A program made the translations under genes and the position numbers. Shown here piece after piece: positions 1 to 5,065 of a DNA stretch of 5,065 nt. The stretch spans positions 1-5,065 of the forward strand of contig JAEWFU010000282.1 of assembly GCA_023388675.1 (NCBI GenBank), read 5' to 3'. Numbering within the stretch: position 1 is the first letter of the stretch; each line of letters opens with the position of its first letter. Source of the DNA: Pseudomonadota bacterium (GTDB lineage Bacteria; Pseudomonadota; Alphaproteobacteria; Rhizobiales; Rhizobiaceae). The notes below the pieces were generated by a model. That model worked only from the letters and a program-made list of their open reading frames with translations. It ran no database searches and was not told where the DNA came from.

Positions 1-653
1 TGCTCCAGTTGCCTGAGCATGATGCGGATCTCTGTCGGTGAAAGCGCACGGTCTCTGGGCCGGAATGCAGCAATCGAAGCTGGGCCGACTTCATCGGCGG
101 GATTGGGCACCTTCTCCCCGTGCAGAATCGCGAAACTGTAGATCTGCTTGAGGATATCGCGGACGTGGATGGCCGTTGCAGGCGCACCGCGATCGACGAT
201 CTTGGCGCAGAGAGCTCTCAGATCATCTGGGGTGATTTCGCTCAGCAGCCGGTTGCGCCAGACGGGCAGCAACTCGCGATCGAAGATCGAGCGCCGCATC
301 GCTCTGGTACTGTCCGCCATCGGAGCCTTGTCCAGCCACTTCTCACCGAACTGACCGAAGCTCTTTGCCTCTTTCAGGCGGCGCTTCTCGCGCTGTTTTT
401 CAATTGCGGGTGAGCGCCCCTCTCGGACCGCGCGCTTGGCGTCCAGGCAGAGTTCGCGAGCCCGTGCGAGCGAAATGCCGTCACGTCCGTACCTGCCGAG
501 ATAGACAGTCTCGCGGCGCCCATTCAGCCGGTAATCCAGGCTGAAGGAGATCAGACCCGTCGGCGTGACACGGACATACATACCGTCCCTGTCTGACACC
601 TTGTAGACTTTGTCTTTTGGTTTCAGCGCCTTAAGCGCAGCGTCCGTCAACAT
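1..653 (-). CDS. P4-type tyrosine recombinase (integrase), N-terminal part, cut by left edge
   Basis: Site-specific recombinase that would integrate and excise a mobile element; only the first 217 residues are present and the frame is open to the edge. Residues 1-85 form the DUF4102-type arm-binding domain of P4-like integrases: opening LTDAALKALKP, then DRDGMYVRVTPTG, a strand with YRLNGRRETVYLGRYG, then ISLARARELCLDAKRAVREG. A charged linker (85-98) leads to the SAM-like core-binding domain (about 99-195, FGQFGEKWLDKA to GEKVPNPADEV). DRALSPTEIRIMLRQLE begins the catalytic domain, so the catalytic Arg, His and Tyr residues lie off the edge and activity cannot be judged. The ATG at 651-653 is preceded by GGAGG (664-668 on the complement) with a 10-base gap. 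An in-frame ATG ten codons upstream (681-683) has no such site. The gene follows guaA in the same orientation, which suggests integration at the guaA 3' end. Family is confident; the particular element is unknown. Confidence 0.93.
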   Translation of the reverse strand, partial: MLTDAALKALKPKDKVYKVSDRDGMYVRVTPTGLISFSLDYRLNGRRETVYLGRYGRDGISLARARELCLDAKRAVREGRSPAIEKQREKRRLKEAKSFGQFGEKWLDKAPMADSTRAMRRSIFDRELLPVWRNRLLSEITPDDLRALCAKIVDRGAPATAIHVRDILKQIYSFAILHGEKVPNPADEVGPASIAAFRPRDRALSPTEIRIMLRQLE

Positions 654-719
654 GTTTGCGCAGCCTCCGAAAAGTACCGTCATGCGGTTTTGGGAGGTTC
701 GTGACGACTAAATCACTTT

Positions 720-748
720 ATTATCAGTGCCTTACGTTGAAAAAAGTA
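720..748 (-). promoter_or_regulatory. Candidate integrase promoter
   Basis: On the minus strand GATAAT (725-720) is a close match to a -10 element, about 65 bases upstream of the integrase start. The hexamer 17 bases further upstream, TACTTT (748-743), is a poor -35 and lies inside one of the repeated GTACCGTCA motifs. A protein bound to that motif would therefore block the promoter. The call rests on the -10 alone. Confidence 0.25.
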
Positions 749-782
749 CCGTCACGATCCTCAACTCTTGTGACGGTACTTT
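740..782 (-). terminator. Hairpin followed by six T on the minus strand: candidate terminator after guaA
   Basis: Read on the minus strand, AAAGTACCGTCAC (782-770) pairs perfectly with GTGACGGTACTTT (755-743) around a 14-base loop, and the run of T continues to position 740. This 13 bp stem plus T-run fits a Rho-independent terminator for leftward transcription out of guaA, and would insulate the integrase. The stem arms are also two copies of the repeated motif, so the hairpin may instead be a protein-binding inverted repeat. The two roles are not exclusive. Confidence 0.4.
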
Positions 783-840
783 CTGAAACGGCCGTGATCA
801 ATATGAGCGAGCACCGTCAATCGTGACGGTACTTGTGATT

Positions 841-892
841 GCTACCCAACGATAGGTCTCGATAGGTAGCGGATCAAAAATTATTTTTAATC
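841..892. repeat. Tandem 8-mer, short inverted repeat and A/T palindrome near the guaA-side junction
   Basis: CGATAGGT occurs twice in tandem with a 10 bp period (850-857 and 860-867), placing both copies on the same face of the helix. This block is bracketed by GCTACC (841-846) and its complement GGTAGC (865-870). Next comes an almost pure A/T palindrome, AAAAAT-T-ATTTTT at 876-888, which extends to GAT/ATC at 872-892 with one mismatched pair. Such phased repeats and bent A/T tracts are common in attachment regions, where excisionase or IHF-type proteins bind. No exact IHF consensus was found. Function is inferred from position only. Confidence 0.35.
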
Positions 893-970
893 AGAGTGTT
901 ACGGGAAATTCTGGCGCATTGTCGGCGGCGTTTGGATGGACCTGAATCATTCCCACTCGATCGTGCCGGG
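884..970. other. Predicted attachment-site region at the guaA 3' end
   Basis: The window passes here from conserved guaA codons (last codons and stop at 947-967) to A/T-richer non-coding DNA beside an integrase gene. Integrases that use a protein-coding gene commonly target its conserved 3' end so that the gene is restored on insertion, and the 3' end of guaA is a known target. The core should be a short stretch that includes or adjoins the last guaA codons. No second copy of the guaA terminus was seen in 1-946, so the partner site would lie beyond the left edge. The core boundaries cannot be fixed from this window. Confidence 0.45.
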
Positions 971-2521
971 GGGCTTTGACGTCACGTCGTAGACGACGCG
1001 GTTGATGCCACGGACTTCGTTGATGATGCGGGTGGCGGCGCGGCCGAGGAAGTCCATGTCGTAGTGGTAGAAGTCGGCGGTCATGCCATCGACGGACGTT
1101 ACCGCACGAAGCGCGCAGACATATTCGTAGGTGCGGCCGTCGCCCATCACGCCCACCGTCTGCACCGGAAGAAGCACCGCGAAAGCCTGCCATATCGCGT
1201 TGTAGAGGCCGGCCTTGCGTATCTCGTCGAGATAGATCGCATCCGTCTCGCGCAAGATGTCGAGCTTGTCGCGGGTGACCGCGCCGGGACAACGAATGGC
1301 CAGGCCCGGACCTGGGAAGGGATGGCGCTCGATGAAGTGGTCCGGCAGGCCGAGCTCACGCCCGAGAGCCCTCACCTCATCCTTGAAGAGCTCGCGCAGC
1401 GGCTCCACCAGCTTCATGTTCATGCGTTCGGGCAGACCACCGACATTGTGGTGCGACTTGATGGTCACCGAGGGTCCGCCGGTGAAGGAAACGCTCTCGA
1501 TGACATCCGGATAGAGCGTGCCCTGCGCCAGGAATTCGGCCTGCTTGCCGTCGCGCTCCAGCTTCTTCGCCTCTTCCTCGAACACCTCGATGAAAAGGCG
1601 GCCGATGGTCTTGCGCTTCTTCTCCGGGTCGGCCTCGCCGTCGAGCGCGGCGAGGAAGCGGTCCTGCGCCTGCACGTGGACCAGGGGGATGTTGTAGTGC
1701 TCGCGATACATCGAGACGACCTGCTCGCCCTCGTCCTTCCGCATCAGGCCATGGTCGACGAAAATGCATGTCAGCCGCTCGCCGATCGCCTCGTGGATCA
1801 GAACCGCCGCGACGGACGAGTCGACGCCGCCCGAAAGCGCGCAGATCACCCGGCCATCGCCGACCTGCGCGCGGATCGCAGCAATGGCCTGATCGCGATA
1901 GGCGGCCATGGTCCAGTCACCCTTGAGGCCAGCGATGCGATGCACGAAGTTGGCAAGCAGCCGCGCGCCGTCGGGCGTATGCACAACCTCGGGATGGAAC
2001 TGCACGGCGTAGAAACGGCGCTTCTCGTCGGCGATCGCCGCAAAGGGGGCACCGGTCGACGTACCGATGACGCGAAACCCTTCCGGAAGCGCGGTGACGC
2101 GGTCTCCGTGGCTCATCCAGACCTGATGGCGCGTGCCCTTGGCCCAGACGCCATCGAACAGGGCGCTTTCATCCTCGATCTCCAGGAAGGCGCGTCCGAA
2201 TTCGCGATGATGGCCGCTTTCCACCTTGCCGCCGAGCTGCGCGCACATGGTCTGCTCGCCATAGCAGATGCCAAGGACAGGAATGTCGGCCTCGAAGATC
2301 GCCTGCGGGGCACGCGGACTGCCGATGTCGACGGTGGAAGCCGGGCTGCCGGAGAGGATCACCGCCTTCGGGGCAAGGCGGCTGAAAGCCTCCTCGGCCG
2401 ACTGGAACGGAACGATCTCGGAATAGACGCCGGCCTCGCGCACGCGACGCGCTATGAGCTGCGTCACCTGGCTGCCGAAGTCGATGATAAGGACGGTGTC
2501 GGGATGAGCTGTCTCGGTCAT
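947..2521 (-). CDS. guaA: GMP synthase (glutamine-hydrolysing)
   Basis: Cytoplasmic enzyme of purine synthesis that converts XMP, ATP and glutamine to GMP. The 524-residue product is full length for the family. Residues 8-195 are the class I glutamine amidotransferase domain: [16 protein letters not shown], nucleophile Cys86 in GICYGEQ, and His176/Glu178 in FHPEV completing the triad. Residues 205-400 hold the ATP pyrophosphatase domain, with the PP-loop LSGGVDSS (229-236) and [12 protein letters not shown]. The C-terminal dimerisation and XMP-binding domain carries [11 protein letters not shown] (400-410) and ends KPPGTIEWE, the usual terminus, so the coding end is intact despite the neighbouring integrase. 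The start has AAAGG six bases upstream and gives the expected N terminus. It appears to be transcribed alone: about 200 bp separate it from the LysR gene behind it. No riboswitch-like structure was recognised in its leader. Confidence 0.98.
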   Translation of the reverse strand: MTETAHPDTVLIIDFGSQVTQLIARRVREAGVYSEIVPFQSAEEAFSRLAPKAVILSGSPASTVDIGSPRAPQAIFEADIPVLGICYGEQTMCAQLGGKVESGHHREFGRAFLEIEDESALFDGVWAKGTRHQVWMSHGDRVTALPEGFRVIGTSTGAPFAAIADEKRRFYAVQFHPEVVHTPDGARLLANFVHRIAGLKGDWTMAAYRDQAIAAIRAQVGDGRVICALSGGVDSSVAAVLIHEAIGERLTCIFVDHGLMRKDEGEQVVSMYREHYNIPLVHVQAQDRFLAALDGEADPEKKRKTIGRLFIEVFEEEAKKLERDGKQAEFLAQGTLYPDVIESVSFTGGPSVTIKSHHNVGGLPERMNMKLVEPLRELFKDEVRALGRELGLPDHFIERHPFPGPGLAIRCPGAVTRDKLDILRETDAIYLDEIRKAGLYNAIWQAFAVLLPVQTVGVMGDGRTYEYVCALRAVTSVDGMTADFYHYDMDFLGRAATRIINEVRGINRVVYDVTSKPPGTIEWE

Positions 2522-2578
2522 GGTGAGCCTTTAGTGAAAGAAGCGAGTCGGCGCAATGGGTGCCAGGCAGCGCTTCCC

Positions 2579-2637
2579 TCTCCACCGTCATCCCGGCCGA
2601 CCGAGATTGCGAGGGAGAGCCGGAATGACGGTGGAGA
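2579..2637. repeat. Intergenic palindromic unit (19 bp arms)
   Basis: TCTCCACCGTCATCCCGGC at 2579-2597 pairs with GCCGGAATGACGGTGGAGA at 2619-2637, with one mismatch (2592 against 2625) and a 21-base centre. The CCGTCATCCCGGC / GCCGGAATGACGG signature resembles dispersed intergenic palindromes seen in many Hyphomicrobiales genomes. It has no T-run on either strand, so it is not a typical Rho-independent terminator, although it could form a stable RNA hairpin between the LysR stop and the guaA start. Confidence 0.65.
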
Positions 2638-2667
2638 TACGTCACCCTCCGGTCTCTTCGCGGCCAC

Positions 2668-2687
2668 CCTCCCCCAACAGGGAGAGG
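2668..2687. repeat. Short G/C hairpin in the guaA-LysR gap
   Basis: CCTCCCCC (2668-2675) faces GGGAGAGG (2680-2687) across an AACA loop with one mismatched pair. It lies about 30 bases beyond the first palindrome and resembles the CCCTCTCCC-type hairpins scattered between genes in rhizobial genomes. It is downstream of the LysR stop and could help end that transcript, but there is no T-run. The rest of the 2522-2720 gap shows no gene. Confidence 0.4.
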
Positions 2688-2720
2688 CAATGCCACCGGT
2701 CGGAAACGCCGCCATCCACG

Positions 2721-3611
2721 TCAGCTCGGCCGAGACATCTCCCGGAAGGACTCGACGAGGGAATCGAAGACGGCCCGGACGCGCGGGACACGTGCGAGGT
2801 TTTCGTGGGTAACGATCCAGGTTTCCAGCACCAGAACATCGAGATCGGGCAGGATCCGTACGAGGTTCGGATCGCGCTCGCCGACGGGCACCTGCGCCAC
2901 TGCTATGCCGATGCCGGCGCGTGCTGCCGCCACATGCGCGGGGTGGCTGTCGGTGCGCAACACGAAACGATCGCGCGACAGACCACCCAGCCTGTCGACC
3001 ATTGCAAGGTCGCTGCGGTTGCGGTCCGGGCCGATCACGTCGTGCTCGGCCAGTTCCGCGAGGCTGGCCGGACGCCCGCGACGCTCGACGTAGCCATGTG
3101 AAGCGAAGAAACCGAGCGGTATCGCCGCAACCTTGCGCGCCACAAGCGCGTCCTGCTTCGGGGCCACGGTTCTGACCGCCAGGTCGACTTCCTGTGCGAG
3201 CAGATCGGCCGGCAGGTTGCTCAGCGACAACTCGATGCGGATGGCCGGATGCGTTTCCCGCAAGCGTGCGAGCATGGCGGGAATCACCTCGACGCCCATG
3301 AAATCCGGCACGCTGATGCGAACGGTTCCCCCAGCCTCGCCTCCCGAGGTGGACGCCTGCCTGACGAAGAACTCCGAGGCCATGGCCATGGCGCGCGCCG
3401 GTTCGCGCAGCGCTTCGGCTGCCGCGGTCGGCGTCAGGCCGTTGACGGATCTGGTGAAGAGGACCGTGCCGAGTTGCCGTTCCAGCGTCTCGATGCGGCT
3501 GCGCACGGTTGGATGCGACAGGCCGAGCCGGCGCGCCGCAGCCGAAAGGCTGCCCTCCTCAAGGACCGCCAGAAAGACGCGCTGATCGTCCCAGCTAATC
3601 ATATCGCTCAT
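2721..3611 (-). CDS. LysR-family transcriptional regulator
   Basis: DNA-binding regulator of 296 residues, the usual LysR length. The winged helix-turn-helix spans about residues 6-65: ISWDDQRVFLAVLEEGSLSA, then AAARRLGLSHPTVRSRIETLE with the recognition helix, and LFTRSVNGLTPT as the wing. Residues 95-290 form the periplasmic-binding-like effector domain, from GTVRISVPDFMGVEVIPAML through DLAVRT to AARAGIGIAVAQVPVG. The inducer is not evident. The ATG at 3609-3611 was chosen because it gives a family-like N terminus. An in-frame GTG six codons upstream (3627-3629) and an ATG three codons downstream (3600-3602) are alternatives, and none has a clear ribosome binding site. The gene is divergent from the SDR gene across 102 bp, the classic arrangement for a LysR protein that controls its neighbour and itself. 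Confidence 0.92.
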   Translation of the reverse strand: MSDMISWDDQRVFLAVLEEGSLSAAARRLGLSHPTVRSRIETLERQLGTVLFTRSVNGLTPTAAAEALREPARAMAMASEFFVRQASTSGGEAGGTVRISVPDFMGVEVIPAMLARLRETHPAIRIELSLSNLPADLLAQEVDLAVRTVAPKQDALVARKVAAIPLGFFASHGYVERRGRPASLAELAEHDVIGPDRNRSDLAMVDRLGGLSRDRFVLRTDSHPAHVAAARAGIGIAVAQVPVGERDPNLVRILPDLDVLVLETWIVTHENLARVPRVRAVFDSLVESFREMSRPS

Positions 3612-3631
3612 AAAGATATTACAAGCCACTG

Positions 3632-3646
3632 TTGGAATGTTTGCAA
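3632..3646. promoter_or_regulatory. Candidate LysR-type box in the divergent promoter region
   Basis: TTG-N9-CAA (TTG at 3632-3634, CAA at 3644-3646) is a 15 bp interrupted palindrome containing the T-N11-A core bound by LysR-family proteins. It sits in the 102 bp gap between the divergent regulator and SDR genes, about 20 bases upstream of the regulator start and 67 bases upstream of the SDR start. Both distances fit regulation of one or both genes. It also overlaps a possible SDR promoter. Confidence 0.45.
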
Positions 3647-3660
3647 TTACTTTTCATACA
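3632..3660 (+). promoter_or_regulatory. Candidate promoter for the SDR/membrane-protein unit
   Basis: TTGGAA (3632-3637) and CATACA (3655-3660) are separated by 17 bases and make a plausible sigma70-type pair. TTGCAA (3641-3646) with CATATC (3663-3668), 16 bases apart, is an alternative. Either would start transcription roughly 40 bases before the SDR start codon. This short A/T-rich stretch stands out in otherwise G/C-rich DNA, which supports a promoter here without deciding between the pairs. Confidence 0.3.
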
Positions 3661-3713
3661 CGCATATCCCATTTTCGTTCCATCGCAATGGCTGGACATC
3701 AGGAGCAAGATCG

Positions 3714-4697
3714 ATGGAAACGACGAAAACAGCACTCGTGCTTGGCGCGACCGGTGGCGTCGGCGGCAGCGTCGCCGCCGCGCTCCTGCGCCATGGCTGG
3801 CATGTACGCGGCATGGCCCGCGACGTGGCGGGCATCCGCAACCAGCGACAGATCGAATGGGTCCAGGGCGATGCCATGCAGCGCGCCGATGTGATGCGCG
3901 CGGCTGAAGGTGCCACGGTGATCGTCCACGCAGTCAACCCGCCGAATTACATGAACTGGGACAAGCTCGTACTGCCGATGATCGACAACACGATCGCCGC
4001 CGCGAAAGCTGTCGGCGCGCGCGTGGTGCTGCCCGGCACCGTCTACAATTACGACCCGGAGAAGACGCCCATAGTCGACGCCGACACCCCGCAGAACCCA
4101 AAGAGCGGCAAGGGTGCGATCCGCGCCGCTCTGGAACGGCGGCTGGAACAGGCCGCGCCCGAGGTGCCGTCGCTGATCCTGCGAGCCGGTGATTACTTCG
4201 GCCCCGGCGCCCGTTCGAGCTGGTTCGCGCAGGCGATGGTCGCGCAAGGAAAGCCCGTTCGCCGCATCGTCAATCCGGCGCGCGGCGGCGGCCATAGCTG
4301 GGCTTACCTGCCCGACCTGGCCGAGACCTTCGCGCGCCTGCTCGACAGGCCGGAGCGCCTGCGTCCCTTCGAGCGGGTTCAGTTCGAGGGCGTCTACGAC
4401 GACACCGGCATGCGGATGGTGGACGCAATCCGCAAGGCTTGCGGACGCAAGGTTCCCGTCTACGGCTTTCCATGGTGGGCGATGCGGCTTCTGGCACCGT
4501 TCGGCGGTTTCCCGCGCGAGGCGGCGGAGATCGCGCCGGTCTGGCGGCACCCGATGCGCTTCGACAATACCCGTCTGGTCGAACTGATCGGCCCCGAGCC
4601 GCACACGCCGCTGGACGATGCCATGCGGGCGACGCTGATCGAGATGGGCTGCCTCGACGAGGTTGCCCTCCCGACGCTGCGCCAAGCGTCGGCCTGA
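3714..4697 (+). CDS. NAD(P)-binding SDR/NmrA-like protein, atypical active site
   Basis: A Rossmann-fold protein of 327 residues in the extended or atypical short-chain dehydrogenase/reductase group. The N terminus TALVLGATGGVGGSVAAALL carries the dinucleotide-binding GxxGxxG (Gly11-Gly17). WVQGDAMQ (49-56) and VIVHAVNPPNY (69-79) match the acidic and after-beta-4 positions of the fold. RAGDYFGPGARSSWF (157-171) and HSWAYLPDLAETFARLL (194-210) match the substrate side of epimerase-like SDRs. The region that normally holds Tyr-x3-Lys reads KGAIRAALE (133-141), so Tyr and Lys appear replaced by Lys133 and Arg137; the protein may not be a classical dehydrogenase. The ATG at 3714 has AGGAG (3701-3705) eight bases upstream; the open frame extends further left but overlaps the LysR gene. 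It ends 27 bases before the membrane-protein gene, probably in one operon. Substrate unknown. Confidence 0.85.
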   Translation: METTKTALVLGATGGVGGSVAAALLRHGWHVRGMARDVAGIRNQRQIEWVQGDAMQRADVMRAAEGATVIVHAVNPPNYMNWDKLVLPMIDNTIAAAKAVGARVVLPGTVYNYDPEKTPIVDADTPQNPKSGKGAIRAALERRLEQAAPEVPSLILRAGDYFGPGARSSWFAQAMVAQGKPVRRIVNPARGGGHSWAYLPDLAETFARLLDRPERLRPFERVQFEGVYDDTGMRMVDAIRKACGRKVPVYGFPWWAMRLLAPFGGFPREAAEIAPVWRHPMRFDNTRLVELIGPEPHTPLDDAMRATLIEMGCLDEVALPTLRQASA

Positions 4698-4724
4698 GAT
4701 CGCGAAACAGGGGAGGATACGGTC

Positions 4725-5065
4725 ATGGAAAAGATCCACGGCACCTTCGCGGACCTGCATCTTGGAACGCCCGGCTGGTTCACAATCCTCGCACGGCTGC
4801 TGCCCCTCGGCCTGTTTGCCCAGTTCGCGAGTGCCGGCCTCGGGCTGTTCCTCAACCCGGACCTGGTCGGGCTCCATGCTTCGATGGGTTTCATGCTGTC
4901 GCTGCCAGCGACGGGCTTGCTGGCAGGCGCGCTTTTTGTGAGACGCCTGCGCGGCTTCGGCTGGTGGGCCGGTCTCGTCTTCGCACTTTACGTCGCGCAG
5001 GTGTCGCTGGCAGCCACCGGCGCGCCGTTGCCGCTTTCGCTGCATCCGGCCAACGCGGCGCTGCT
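4725..5065 (+). CDS. Multi-pass membrane protein, cut by right edge
   Basis: The first 113 residues are present and the frame is open to the edge. After a short polar N terminus (MEKIHGTFADLHLGTPGW) come hydrophobic segments at about 18-42, 48-71 and 79-97, and a fourth seems to start near 107. The RRLRG at 73-77 between segments two and three suggests a cytoplasmic loop by the positive-inside rule. Histidines at the start of the second segment (LHASMGF, His51) and the fourth (LHPANA, His107) resemble small four-helix proteins such as DUF6220 or cytochrome b561-like families, but that assignment is tentative. The ATG at 4725 has a strong GGAGGA site (4712-4717) seven bases upstream. It lies 27 bases after the SDR gene on the same strand, so the two are probably co-transcribed under the divergent LysR regulator. 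Confidence 0.8.
   Translation, partial: MEKIHGTFADLHLGTPGWFTILARLLPLGLFAQFASAGLGLFLNPDLVGLHASMGFMLSLPATGLLAGALFVRRLRGFGWWAGLVFALYVAQVSLAATGAPLPLSLHPANAAL

Larger units (their letters stand above)
671..834. repeat. Four copies of AAGTACCGTCA, two in each orientation, between integrase and guaA
   Basis: Copies read on the plus strand are AAAGTACCGTCA at 671-682 and AAAGTACCGTCACGA at 743-757. Copies in the opposite orientation are GTGACGGTACTTT at 770-782 and TCGTGACGGTACTT at 821-834. Positions 744-757 and 821-834 are exact reverse complements over 14 bases, and 743-755 with 770-782 over 13. A partial copy, ACCGTCA, lies at 813-819. Repeats of this size beside an integrase gene are typical of arm-type sites bound by the integrase N-terminal domain. 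They could also be operators for an element-encoded regulator. The first copy lies just upstream of the integrase ribosome binding site, so binding there could give autoregulation. The repeats are seen directly; the function is inferred. Confidence 0.7.

Noticed and set aside
120..413. A 97-codon plus-strand frame inside the integrase region
   Set aside because: It is antisense to the integrase, whose frame is open from 653 to the edge and matches a known family. No ribosome binding site or domain supports the plus-strand frame.
671..834. The repeated motif as a CRISPR array
   Set aside because: The copies are 11-14 bp, in both orientations and irregularly spaced, unlike CRISPR repeats, which are longer, same-strand and evenly spaced.
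891..1292. A 133-codon minus-strand frame overlapping the guaA 3' end and running beyond it
   Set aside because: It is a shifted frame of guaA with Arg/His-rich low-information sequence. It reaches into the junction only by chance lack of stops.
1064..2812. A 582-codon open frame on the plus strand, antisense to guaA
   Set aside because: It mirrors the guaA codons on the opposite strand, as happens in G/C-rich genes with few stops. It shows no recognisable domain, and the guaA frame is unmistakable.
3249..3713. The 155 codons upstream of the chosen SDR start that remain open in frame
   Set aside because: They overlap the LysR gene on the opposite strand and the divergent promoter region. 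The ATG at 3714 has a proper AGGAG site and the expected Rossmann N terminus.
3699..5045. A 448-codon open frame on the minus strand, antisense to the SDR and membrane-protein genes
   Set aside because: The translation is rich in Arg, Gln and His with no domain pattern, and it spans two genes that have good ribosome binding sites and clear family features on the plus strand.

Overview
The window looks like the chromosome of a high-GC alphaproteobacterium, most plausibly of the order Hyphomicrobiales (Rhizobiales), perhaps Mesorhizobium or a relative. The reasons are the GMP synthase sequence, the strong G/C third-position bias on the right, and a palindromic intergenic repeat of a kind common in these genomes. 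The assignment is an inference from one window.

Left part (1-946): the N-terminal two thirds of a P4-type tyrosine recombinase (integrase) on the minus strand, running off the left edge. It is followed by about 290 bp of non-coding DNA, richer in A/T than the rest and crowded with short repeats: four copies of AAGTACCGTCA or its complement, a hairpin with a T-run, a tandem 8-mer and an A/T palindrome. This looks like one end of an integrated mobile element.

Centre (947-2521): a complete, intact guaA (GMP synthase) on the minus strand. Its stop codon faces the integrase, so its 3' end is the likely attachment site. This layout matches the guaA attachment site (attG, with its recombinase IntG) described for tripartite integrative and conjugative elements of Mesorhizobium. 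The other half-site, transfer genes and partner recombinases are outside the window, so the link remains a hypothesis.

Right part (2522-5065): ordinary chromosome. A ~200 bp gap holds two palindromic units. A LysR-family regulator (minus strand) is then divergent from a two-gene plus-strand unit: an atypical SDR/NmrA-like NAD(P)-binding protein and a multi-pass membrane protein cut by the right edge. The 102 bp between the divergent genes contain a TTG-N9-CAA LysR-type box, which suggests that the regulator controls the pair and probably itself.

Overall, the window appears to span the junction between a mobile element and its host chromosome at guaA.
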